NCBI GenBank assembly: GCA_022710025.1
Contig: JAKLHS010000008.1
Location: 1-12,464, forward strand
Length of the DNA: 12,464 nt
Origin: Caldisericota bacterium
GTDB lineage: Bacteria; Caldisericota; Caldisericia; Cryosericales; Cryosericaceae
Reading direction: 5' to 3'
Of this stretch, positions 1-7,291 are shown piece by piece. A program made the translations under genes and the position numbers. How positions within the stretch are numbered: the first letter of the stretch is position 1; every line of letters begins with the position of its first letter. The notes below the pieces were generated by a model. The model saw only the letters and a list, made by a program, of their open reading frames with translations. It did not search any database and was not told where the DNA came from.

Positions 1-2074
1 TCAGGAGCCATCGATCCAGTTCCGGTCTCTCGTGCAGGGGGAGTTCCTCGACAGAGGTGTCAAACCTGTCGATATTGGCATACAGGACAAAAAAGCTGTA
101 GACGTTACGAAGCGGTATGATGAAGTTCTTCAGGGCGTCGGAAACGACATTGGGCCCAAACCGACGCGGATACCAGGGTGGGCTGCTTGTGTACAGGGAC
201 CAACGGAACGCGTCTGCGCCCTGTGTGTCAAGAATGCTCCATGGATCGATCACGTTTCCGAGGTGTTTGCTCATCTTCCTGCCTTTCTCGTCGAGAATGA
301 GCTCCAGCACCATACAGCGCGTGAAGGCAGGTTTGTTGTTCAGAGCGGTTGAAATGGCATGCAGTGTGTAGAACCACCCCCGGGTCTGATCAATTCCTTC
401 CGAGATGAAATCTGCCGGGTACATGTTGCCAAACTCTTCCTGATTCTCAAACGGGTAATGCCACTGCGCATACGGCATCGACCCAGAATCGAACCAGACG
501 TCGATGACCTCGGGAACGCGGTGCATCACCCCTCCGCACTCGTGGCATCTCAGCTCGACCTTGTCGACATAGGGGCGATGCAACTCAACATCCCCGCATG
601 GGTTGACGGCCATGGACTGAAGCTCGGCTACAGACCCCACGGCATGTCGGTGGCCACAACTGTCGCAAATCCAGATTGGCAACGGTGTTCCCCAGTACCG
701 TTCCCTGGAAAGAGCCCAATCTTTGATGTTCGCCAACCAGTTGCCGAATCGCCCGTCCTTGATATGCTGCGGGTACCATTCGATGAGCTCATTGCATGCC
801 ATCATCTGGTCTTTGAACGCAGTCGTTCTCACGAACCATGAATCCTTGGCATAGTACAGCAATGGCGTATCACACCGCCAGCAAAATGGATAATCGTGAT
901 CGACTCTCTCAGTTTTGAACAACTTGCCATCGTTTTTCAGCTGTCGACGTATGTCGGGATCGCTCGATTTGGCATCCCTGCCCGCCCACGGTGTTACATC
1001 GGGTGTGAATCGCCCTGCCGCGTCCACCAGTTGGACAAACGGCAACCCCTCCCGGGTGCCGACTTCCAGATCATCTTCACCGAACGCGGGAGCCAAGTGG
1101 ACGATGCCTGTTCCGTCACCGGTAGTGACGTAGTCGGCGGACACCACGCGCCACCCTTGTGACGCCTCTTCTCTGGAGACTTTTGCGAATGGATACAACC
1201 GTTCATACAGGGAGCCTGCCAGCTGGCTGCCTGTATAGGTTGCGACAAAAGCCACTCGCTCCATGTCGTGTCCGAAAACAGCGTCGAGTCTGGCAGCCGC
1301 TACGACATAGCGCTCTCCGTCAAACTCCACGACCGAGTAGTCAACGCCAGGGTTTACCGCCAGACCGACATTGCTCGGCAGGGTCCAAGGAGTTGTCGTC
1401 CATACGAGAGCATACGCTCCCGCAGCAGGCCCTGATGTGAGCCTGAACTTGACATACACCGTTTCCTCGGTAACAGTCTTGTACCCTTGCGCCACTTCGT
1501 GCATCGACAATGCTGTTCCGCATCGAGGGCAGTATGGGACAACTTTGTGTCCTTGATATAAGAGTCCCTGCTCGTAGAACGTTTTCAGTATGGACCAGAC
1601 AGATTCGATGTAACTGTTGGTGTAGGTCGCATAGGCATGTTCCGTATCAAGCCAGAACCCTATGCGGCTCGTCATTTTTTCCCATTCTGTCTTGTAGGTG
1701 AAGACACTCTTCTTGCACTCCTTCACAAACGCCTCGACGCCGTATTCCTCGATTTGCTGTTTACCGCTTATGTGAAGGCGCTTCTCAACCTCGATCTCTA
1801 CCGGCAATCCCTGGCAGTCCCACCCACCCTTCCTCGGCACGTAGTACCCTGTCCCAGCCTTATAGCGCAGAATCGTGTCCTTGAAGACACGAGCCAGTCC
1901 ATGATGTACTCCCGGTCGCCCATTTGCTGTAGGAGGGCCTTCAAAAAAAACGAAGCGTTTCTTGCCCTCGCTTTGCTCCAGTGACTTCTCGAAAACGTGG
2001 TTCTTCTCCCAGAACTCTATCGTGGCAAGCTCCTGCTGGACGATTTCGCCAGCAGGCAGGATGGGTTTAAACAT
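1..2074 (-). CDS. ileS: Isoleucyl-tRNA synthetase, 3' end beyond left edge
   Basis: This cytoplasmic class I synthetase charges tRNA-Ile with isoleucine. The frame is open from the ATG at 2074 to the window edge, giving about 691 N-terminal residues of a family of about 1040. Visible in order are the GPPTANGRPGVHH active-site segment (residues 47-58), GWDCQGLPVE (84-93), the CP1 editing-domain signature GTGIVHLAPAFGEDD, the DWALSRERYWGTPLPIW segment, a CDSCGH...CHECGG zinc-type cysteine set, VIDVWFDSGSMPYAQWHYPF, and the KMSKH loop (about residues 600-604; 263-277). A GAGGAG ribosome site lies 7 bases before the ATG. The HIGH signature is altered to G-V-H-H, and the usual His of GWDxHGLP is Gln88. 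It lies 87 bases downstream of rnhC. The C-terminal tRNA-binding part is not in the window. The family assignment is secure; placement in the IleRS2 subgroup is inferred from motif style. Confidence 0.97.
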   Translation of the reverse strand, partial: MFKPILPAGEIVQQELATIEFWEKNHVFEKSLEQSEGKKRFVFFEGPPTANGRPGVHHGLARVFKDTILRYKAGTGYYVPRKGGWDCQGLPVEIEVEKRLHISGKQQIEEYGVEAFVKECKKSVFTYKTEWEKMTSRIGFWLDTEHAYATYTNSYIESVWSILKTFYEQGLLYQGHKVVPYCPRCGTALSMHEVAQGYKTVTEETVYVKFRLTSGPAAGAYALVWTTTPWTLPSNVGLAVNPGVDYSVVEFDGERYVVAAARLDAVFGHDMERVAFVATYTGSQLAGSLYERLYPFAKVSREEASQGWRVVSADYVTTGDGTGIVHLAPAFGEDDLEVGTREGLPFVQLVDAAGRFTPDVTPWAGRDAKSSDPDIRRQLKNDGKLFKTERVDHDYPFCWRCDTPLLYYAKDSWFVRTTAFKDQMMACNELIEWYPQHIKDGRFGNWLANIKDWALSRERYWGTPLPIWICDSCGHRHAVGSVAELQSMAVNPCGDVELHRPYVDKVELRCHECGGVMHRVPEVIDVWFDSGSMPYAQWHYPFENQEEFGNMYPADFISEGIDQTRGWFYTLHAISTALNNKPAFTRCMVLELILDEKGRKMSKHLGNVIDPWSILDTQGADAFRWSLYTSSPPWYPRRFGPNVVSDALKNFIIPLRNVYSFFVLYANIDRFDTSVEELPLHERPELDRWLL

Positions 2075-2116
2075 GGAACGTCTCCTCGTCGGGTGGTTTT
2101 GTGCCAAGAAGTAGCT

Positions 2117-2147
2117 CATATACTACGTCGCCGGGCAGCATTGTCAA
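2117..2147 (-). promoter_or_regulatory. Candidate sigma-70-type promoter for ileS
   Basis: On the minus strand a perfect TTGACA (2147-2142) is followed by TAGTAT (2125-2120, 16-base spacer) or TATATG (2122-2117, 19-base spacer). It lies in the rnhC-ileS gap, about 45 bases before the ileS start. The -35 box is perfect but the -10 is only 4/6, so ileS may have its own promoter or be read from rnhC. I see no T-box antiterminator in this short gap. Confidence 0.35.
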
Positions 2148-2161
2148 CCGAATCAAATCCG

Positions 2162-3055
2162 TCAGTGATGCTCGAAGAGATCGTTCAGGCAGGCTTGTAC
2201 CGGAGCAAAGTGTGTTTTCGCCACATAGTTCAGAATGCTTTCCCCCCGCTGACGTACCAACCTTTTCAGGACAGCCTGCGTTTCTGCCGACGAGCCCTTG
2301 GGAAGTGTTTCGAGACCGTTTTCGTGCGCTAGACGGTCGAGGCCGTCCAAGAATGCGTTTCGCGCCAGCACCGACGCAGCCGCCACCTCGAGATACCGCT
2401 CTGCCCGTTCCTCGACAATGAATCGAAAGCTCTGTTCTTCTTTCCAGAGAGAAACAGCCCGGTTGCCGTATTTGTCGAGGATGACTGTTCTGGCATCGCA
2501 CTTCCGGGCAAGCCCCAGAAGCAGGTCCGCATACAGTTCATTCAGCAGAACGTTTACATTCTTCGCCCGGCGATATCGCATATTATATTGAGCAGGCATC
2601 AACACTACTATCTCACACATCCCTATGGTCTTCAGCCTGGCTGCCACAGTACGTACCTCGCCGTCGCTCATGAGCTTGCAATCACGCGCACCTGCAGCAA
2701 CAGCAGCAGACCGCTCTTCCGGCGTACGGATAGCAAACGCGCTGACAACCAGTGGCCCAAACAGATCGCCTTTTCCTGATTCATCCCCGCCTACCACAGG
2801 CAGTGGCATCTTCTCATCCGCGGAAACTCCCGATGTCTGCATTTGGTCGGCAATGGCAAGAGGGATGTCCGATCTGCGCCCCTGAAACAACACCTTGCCG
2901 CTGTTGTAGCCGGTGACGACCCACTCCTCTCCTTTTACCCGAAATGATGCGCCCGACGGCCGTTGCCCATACATCCCTCCGACATGCACGAGCAGCAACT
3001 TCAAGTCCTGTCGTTGCTCCGGTGTCATAATCCTGACAATATTCACGATACCCAT
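2162..3055 (-). CDS. rnhC: Ribonuclease HIII
   Basis: This cytoplasmic endonuclease cuts the RNA strand of RNA:DNA hybrids (R-loops, lagging-strand primers). At 297 residues it is the usual family length. An N-terminal TBP-like substrate-binding region (about residues 1-85, with a GYNSGKVLFQG core) precedes the catalytic domain. That domain opens with the type-HIII signature GGDESGKGD (89-97), where D91 and E92 are metal ligands. ILDKYGN (192-198) supplies the next acid, and EVAAASVLARNAFL (from E223), LPKGSS and KTHF follow. The start is ambiguous. The ATG at 3055 abuts the GGGGAG Shine-Dalgarno with no spacing, while an in-frame GTG three codons later (3046-3044) has 9-base spacing and may be the true start. 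It ends with TGA 87 bases before ileS, and a terminator separates it from the nucleotidase gene upstream. Confidence 0.93.
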   Translation of the reverse strand: MGIVNIVRIMTPEQRQDLKLLLVHVGGMYGQRPSGASFRVKGEEWVVTGYNSGKVLFQGRRSDIPLAIADQMQTSGVSADEKMPLPVVGGDESGKGDLFGPLVVSAFAIRTPEERSAAVAAGARDCKLMSDGEVRTVAARLKTIGMCEIVVLMPAQYNMRYRRAKNVNVLLNELYADLLLGLARKCDARTVILDKYGNRAVSLWKEEQSFRFIVEERAERYLEVAAASVLARNAFLDGLDRLAHENGLETLPKGSSAETQAVLKRLVRQRGESILNYVAKTHFAPVQACLNDLFEHH

Positions 3056-3061
3056 CTCCCC
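3056..3061 (-). promoter_or_regulatory. Shine-Dalgarno that questions the rnhC start
   Basis: GGGGAG on the minus strand directly touches the ATG at 3055, which is too close for normal initiation. It sits 9 bases before an in-frame GTG at 3046-3044. The spacing favours the GTG start, giving a protein three residues shorter. Confidence 0.5.
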
Positions 3062-3088
3062 ATGCCCATACCGGTCGTACCTCTACGC

Positions 3089-3114
3089 AAAAGGGGCCGG
3101 CTTTTGCCGGCCCC
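3089..3114 (-). terminator. Rho-independent terminator after the nucleotidase gene
   Basis: A perfect 9-bp GC-only stem (GGGGCCGGC / GCCGGCCCC, 3093-3101 with 3106-3114) has a 4-base loop. On the minus strand it is followed by TTTT (3092-3089). It lies 23 bases after the TAG that ends the original nucleotidase frame and 34 bases before the rnhC start. It therefore ends the nucleotidase transcript and isolates rnhC-ileS. Confidence 0.9.
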
Positions 3115-3136
3115 CTGTATTGTTGTTTCTCCGATG

Positions 3137-3394
3137 CTACGGTTGAACGACCGTGATGCGCCCCTCAACAGTCGGGTTGATTTCAGGGTGTGCCTTGATG
3201 TATGCAACGAGTCCATCTCGCATCCATTCGCCTGTCTGATAGACCACTTTCGACCCCTTCAGCATGCTGTAACCATCGCCGCCTGCCGCAGTGAAGTCTG
3301 CGGTGCACAGTTTGTATGTTGCATCCATGTCAAGAGGTTTTCCATCCTTTGTGACACTGACGACGCGCGATCCCTTCGGCTTGGATGGGTCAAA
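3137..3394 (-). pseudogene. 3' remnant of the nucleotidase gene beyond an in-frame TAA
   Basis: Downstream of the TAA at 3397-3395 the same frame stays open for 85 codons to a TAG at 3139-3137 and still encodes the rest of the 5'-nucleotidase C-terminal domain. It begins FDPSKPKGSRVVSV, the usual continuation of the GFSF just before the stop. It contains MDATYKLCTADF and the GGDGY loop that supplies a base-stacking aromatic residue in UshA-type enzymes. It has no ribosome site of its own, so it is unlikely to be translated separately. The terminator follows this point, so the gene's original end is here rather than at the TAA. A recent nonsense mutation or a single-base sequencing error explains it best. 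Confidence 0.85.
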
Positions 3395-6300
3395 TTAGAA
3401 GCTGAAGCCCGAGATCTGCAGGAAACCTCCCAGCTGAGCTGGATAAGCGCTTACGGAGTTCTCGAGAGCAGCTTTCAGCGTTGAGCCTTTGATCTCGAGG
3501 ACCACAAGGAGATTGTCAAATGGCAAGACAGCAACGACGTTACCCACCGTAACATCCCCCGCGGGCACGCTGGTGCGGATGCTGCCGCCATTCTCAATGG
3601 CTATGTCTGCACCAGTCGAAATGCGCATCCAGTCGGCAATGTAGTTGCCCAGGTTTGTCTCCTTCGTTCGGACATTCGCACGTTCACCGTCGAGGGCGAC
3701 AAGCGCCTTGCCAATGACAACGCTCATCTTGTCCTTGAGTTGATTGTTGTAACCGTCCACGATTGCCTTGATGGCGGGGTCTTCGGGCACGGATGTTGCG
3801 GTGGGAACCAACTCATACGAAAGCGCTTGCCCGACCACCTTGCCTTTGTACGTGGTGAAATCGATAACTTCCTTGCCAACGTATGCACCTGCGGTGCCGG
3901 TCTGTACGATGGTGGTTTTTCCTACCGTTGCAGCAGTCTTCAACACCGTGTGCGAGTGTCCGCCGATGATGAGGTTGATTCCCGTCGTCGCTGACGCGAT
4001 GGCCGGATCAAGCGGTGCACCGCCGTTCTCATACCCGCAATGGCTCAGCGCAATGATGTATTGCGCCCCCTGTTCCTTGAGATTCTGGACTTCCGTCTTG
4101 GCCGTAGCTATGGGGTCCTCAACAGACACATTCGTGAGACTGGACGGTGCAACGATGATGGGAAGGTCCGTCGTCACAACGCCGAACAACCCGATGTTGA
4201 TGCCGGCGATATTCTTCACGACCTCCGGCTTCCAACCAAGGTTGACACCGGTGACGTTGGCGTTGACGTAGTCATAGTTGGCATCGGCGATGCGATCCTT
4301 GAGAACCTGCTGACCATAATCCCATTCGTGGTTGCCCAGAGTAGCTACATCATACCCCATAGCATTGTAAACGTCGGTGACGCTCTTGCCTTGGAACATG
4401 TTCGCTATGGTTGCACCCTGGATGGCATCTCCCGCGTCGACAAGAAGCACATGATCCTTTCCAAATGCAGCTCGTATGTTGTTGACGATCGTCGCCATCC
4501 GCGCCGCACCTGCGACACTGTTTTTGTTGGCATCCGTCGTAGCAAGCAGGTTTCCGTGGAAATCATTGGTGTGCAGGATGACAACAGTCGGGAAACGCAT
4601 CCGGACAACCATGTCGGCCAATTCGCCGCGCGTGAGCTGGTATTTCGGTGCCATGGCCTGTTCCGGAGTGATGAAACCCTTCGATTCGGCAAAAGCCACA
4701 TACGGCAGAGCCCAATCTGAAATGATGAGGTCCATATTGGGCTTCCGACCAGATTTTCCGCTGGTACCGCCGGTTGGAATCTCCTCGAAGTTGGCCAGAT
4801 CGAAGATCGAGATCTGATCATATTCCTTACCCAGGGTGACCGCGTACTCCCTCCATGGAATAGTTGTGCTGACATCGATATAGGTTTTCCCTTCGTGATA
4901 CCACGTGCCGAGTGCATATCCTGTCCGATCGAGCAGCCATTTGGCGTTCTCCATGGTAAAAGCTTTCAGATCGGCACCTGTTGGATAGCCATTCACCACC
5001 ATACCCGGAGCAACAGGGAGAGCGATCGCGTACATTTCAACTCCGCCCAGCGATTGCCCCGACCTCATGTTGATAGTGGCGCCGCCGTTTTTCTTCGTGT
5101 CTGCCGCAAGGGCCTCCCAGTTCCAAGTCCCATCCGCGTTTCGGAAAAGGTTCGGTACTTTGTCGAGAGGTTGTGCACACAAGTCGTATCCGGCAGCCTC
5201 TGTTCCGTAACCGCTGGCTCTCATGAGAGCGGTAACCGCCTGTTCGGTCGTGACCGGATTCAACGGCGCGAATGTTTTCGCAGATGTACCTTTCAGGAGA
5301 CCAAGCGCGGCTGTCGTCGCCACTGACCGAGCATACCAGCTACCCGGCTCAACATCCGCAAAGGGAGAACCAAACCCGCGGCTGTCGCTGCTGACATACG
5401 ACCCCGTAATGATGGCTGCCAGATCTGCCCGACTTGCGATCGAGCCAGGTGCAAACGCTCCGCCGCCAAATTCGCTGAGCGCACCTTGCCGGTTCAGGGT
5501 ATCAATGGCCGGTCGGTATGAAGATCCCAGATAGTCAGGAATCAGGTACCAATTGTTGTCGACCACTGGATCGACAGCTCCCGTCTCCTTGACATACTGG
5601 ATGAGCAGGTTGCGGATCTCATCGCTTGACTGATAAACAACCGGCGATCCCTTGAATCCGAGGAATCCCCCACCGCCCGCCCTATAGTTATTGAGCGCCA
5701 GTGTGTACGTGGCTTTCATGTCCATCGGCTTATCGTGGTATGTGAGTCCGCTAATACGCTGACCAACAGGCTTTGTGATGTCAATCACGTACTCTGCGCC
5801 CTGCAGCATATCGTAGTTGTATCCGCGAACGGCCGAGTTCACCAGACTTGTCGCAGTCTTGCTGTAGTCATATCTGTTAAAGTAGTTGGCTGACCACTCA
5901 AGGGCATCTTTGATCTGCTGCCCGGTAACCTTGATGGCAAACAGCGTGTTCTCGTAAATGTAGAGCGAGTACATGTCACGAACCGTGAGCGGCCCCTTCT
6001 TGAAACTCGGAGCGGGATCGGGCAGCATCGCGGCGAGAGAGAGATCCGTACCCGCATATTTCATCTGAACCTTCTGGATCAAGTCCATAATTGCACTGTC
6101 GGCAGTCCTAGCCGTTGCGCCCGAGAAATCGCCCGTAGCTTCGCCGATCGGCTGCTTCATATAGTCGACCGCCGCTTCGTGCTGTTTCTTTACCGCCTCC
6201 AGAATAGTCTGGTCGGCTACCGTGTCCGCCGTGACTGGGAGATTTGTTCCAGTCTTGTTGACAACTTTCCAGCCAGTAGAAGTCTGCTCCAGCGTGATGT

Positions 6301-7171
6301 CGGCGCGACAAAGCTCGACTCCGGCATTCTTCGGCTGCATGATCAGAACGCCGTTCAGTGTTTTCCCCGGAATCGACAGGTGGGTATGGCCCGTAAGCAT
6401 GACGTCAATCCCCGGAACAGTAGTTGCGATAGCATATGCCTGATTTTCGATGGACGTGCCGAGGTCCTTTCCGGTATCGATGTCTTTCTCAAAGCCCTGG
6501 TGCGTCAGGAGGACGACAAGGTCCACCTTTTCAGTATCCTTCAGCACCGTGACCCATTTCTTCGCTTCTTCGACCGCGTCCTTGAATACCAGTCCGTCGA
6601 TATTTGCAGGGACTTCCCAGTTGGGTATGTTTTTGGTTGTCAAACCCAGAATGCCGACCTTGACACCCGCAACCGTTTTGACTATGTAGGGCGTAAAGTA
6701 GTTTGTGCCGTCTTCCCTGTAAATATTGGCAGAGAGCCATGGGAAGCTGGATTCGGAGCGTGCCTTGTCAAGAACCGTCAATCCGTAATTGAACTCATGG
6801 TTGCCAAGCTCCATCGCGTCATACCCCATGAGATTCATGGCAACGACCATCGGGTTAGGAGATGCCGTGTCTACCTTGTTGAAATAATACGTGAGCGGAG
6901 TCCCCTGCTGGTTGTCTCCGTCATCCAGAAGCAACGTATTGGGATTATCTGCCCGGACACCCTTGACCAGCGTCGAAAGCTTGGCCAGACCACCATTTGC
7001 GGGAGCGTCTTTGAAATAGTCATAGGGATAGACTACTCCGTGCACATCGCTAGTCTCCAGCAAGGTGATCTTCACCGTGGCTGCAGCATGGACCGAACCA
7101 AGCGGGAATGAACCAAGTAGCAGACCGAGTGTAAGCATAAGGCTGAGCAGCACAGATACGCGCTTCTTCAT
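3395..7171 (-). CDS. Exported two-module 5'-nucleotidase/cyclic phosphodiesterase with SLH repeats, cut by a premature stop
   Basis: A surface enzyme predicted to hydrolyse extracellular nucleotides and release phosphate and nucleosides; the two-module plan recalls Bacillus YfkN. Signal peptide about 1-30 (MKKR, long hydrophobic run, VHAA). Module 1 (about 33-545) resembles 2',3'-cyclic phosphodiesterase/3'-nucleotidase, with metal ligands D42/H44, D86, N124-H125, H224 and GHTH 261-264, then LNNYRAGGGG. SLH-like repeats lie at about 550-595, 601-655 (FADVEPGSWYARSV) and 814-860, with an unrecognised insert at about 690-800. Module 2 (about 862 to the end) resembles 5'-nucleotidase: NDFHG 869-873, GD 914-915, GNHE 946-949, H1044, GHSH 1071-1074. 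Start chosen at 7171: AGGAGG lies 6 bases upstream and the signal peptide begins there; a longer in-frame start at 7456 is rejected. TAA after residue 1258 removes the last 85 residues of module 2. Substrate specificity is inferred. Confidence 0.9.
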   Translation of the reverse strand: MKKRVSVLLSLMLTLGLLLGSFPLGSVHAAATVKITLLETSDVHGVVYPYDYFKDAPANGGLAKLSTLVKGVRADNPNTLLLDDGDNQQGTPLTYYFNKVDTASPNPMVVAMNLMGYDAMELGNHEFNYGLTVLDKARSESSFPWLSANIYREDGTNYFTPYIVKTVAGVKVGILGLTTKNIPNWEVPANIDGLVFKDAVEEAKKWVTVLKDTEKVDLVVLLTHQGFEKDIDTGKDLGTSIENQAYAIATTVPGIDVMLTGHTHLSIPGKTLNGVLIMQPKNAGVELCRADITLEQTSTGWKVVNKTGTNLPVTADTVADQTILEAVKKQHEAAVDYMKQPIGEATGDFSGATARTADSAIMDLIQKVQMKYAGTDLSLAAMLPDPAPSFKKGPLTVRDMYSLYIYENTLFAIKVTGQQIKDALEWSANYFNRYDYSKTATSLVNSAVRGYNYDMLQGAEYVIDITKPVGQRISGLTYHDKPMDMKATYTLALNNYRAGGGGFLGFKGSPVVYQSSDEIRNLLIQYVKETGAVDPVVDNNWYLIPDYLGSSYRPAIDTLNRQGALSEFGGGAFAPGSIASRADLAAIITGSYVSSDSRGFGSPFADVEPGSWYARSVATTAALGLLKGTSAKTFAPLNPVTTEQAVTALMRASGYGTEAAGYDLCAQPLDKVPNLFRNADGTWNWEALAADTKKNGGATINMRSGQSLGGVEMYAIALPVAPGMVVNGYPTGADLKAFTMENAKWLLDRTGYALGTWYHEGKTYIDVSTTIPWREYAVTLGKEYDQISIFDLANFEEIPTGGTSGKSGRKPNMDLIISDWALPYVAFAESKGFITPEQAMAPKYQLTRGELADMVVRMRFPTVVILHTNDFHGNLLATTDANKNSVAGAARMATIVNNIRAAFGKDHVLLVDAGDAIQGATIANMFQGKSVTDVYNAMGYDVATLGNHEWDYGQQVLKDRIADANYDYVNANVTGVNLGWKPEVVKNIAGINIGLFGVVTTDLPIIVAPSSLTNVSVEDPIATAKTEVQNLKEQGAQYIIALSHCGYENGGAPLDPAIASATTGINLIIGGHSHTVLKTAATVGKTTIVQTGTAGAYVGKEVIDFTTYKGKVVGQALSYELVPTATSVPEDPAIKAIVDGYNNQLKDKMSVVIGKALVALDGERANVRTKETNLGNYIADWMRISTGADIAIENGGSIRTSVPAGDVTVGNVVAVLPFDNLLVVLEIKGSTLKAALENSVSAYPAQLGGFLQISGFSF

Positions 7172-7214
7172 CCCATTCCTCCTGGCTTGCAAAATGAATC
7201 TTTTTGCTGTTTGT

Positions 7215-7243
7215 ATTGTAGTCTGCCACTGCCAGAATACAAT
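7215..7243. promoter_or_regulatory. Symmetric inverted repeat with possible divergent promoters
   Basis: ATTGTA and TACAAT bound a 29-base inverted repeat: 6 paired bases, one mismatch, 4 paired bases and a 7-base centre. TACAAT (5/6 match to a -10 box) occurs on both strands. Each lies 16 bases from a TTGTAG or TTGTAT that could act as a weak -35 and overlaps the other strand's -10. On the plus strand this would serve the gene at 7292, and on the minus strand the nucleotidase gene at 7171. It could instead be an operator. No regulator gene is adjacent. Confidence 0.4.
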
Positions 7244-7252
7244 TGATCCGTC

Positions 7253-7271
7253 GCCGGCAGAGCATGCCGGC
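7253..7271 (+). repeat. Small GC-rich hairpin in the leader of the DHPS-like gene
   Basis: GCCGGC at 7253-7258 and at 7266-7271 can pair across a 7-base loop, just upstream of the AAGGAG ribosome site. No T-run follows, so it is not a classical terminator. It might modulate translation or mean nothing. Confidence 0.3.
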
Positions 7272-7280
7272 TGTGACTGA

Positions 7281-7286
7281 AAGGAG
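7281..7286 (+). promoter_or_regulatory. Shine-Dalgarno fixing a GTG start
   Basis: AAGGAG lies 5 bases before the GTG at 7292. An ATG at 7290 overlaps that GTG in another frame but stops after nine codons, so the GTG is the real start of the DHPS-like protein. Confidence 0.7.
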
Positions 7287-7291
7287 TCGAT

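Noticed and set aside
2075..2161. T-box leader before ileS
   Set aside because: The gap is only 87 bases and shows no T-box sequence or antiterminator/terminator pair.
2067..2501. 144-codon minus-strand frame overlapping the end of rnhC and the start of ileS
   Set aside because: It is an alternative frame of rnhC; the RNase HIII frame carries the full family signature.
3395..3397. TAA as a recoded sense codon
   Set aside because: TAA ends birA, TGA ends rnhC, folD, the rubredoxin gene, alaX and rarA, and TAG ends the original nucleotidase frame, so all three stops are used normally. No recoding structure is evident.
4040..4720. 226-codon open frame on the plus strand
   Set aside because: Antisense to nucleotidase module 2 and the SLH region, with no recognisable motifs or ribosome site.
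6179..7111. 310-codon open frame on the plus strand
   Set aside because: It lies wholly antisense to the well-supported nucleotidase module 1, has no family motifs, and is a by-product of GC-rich codon use.
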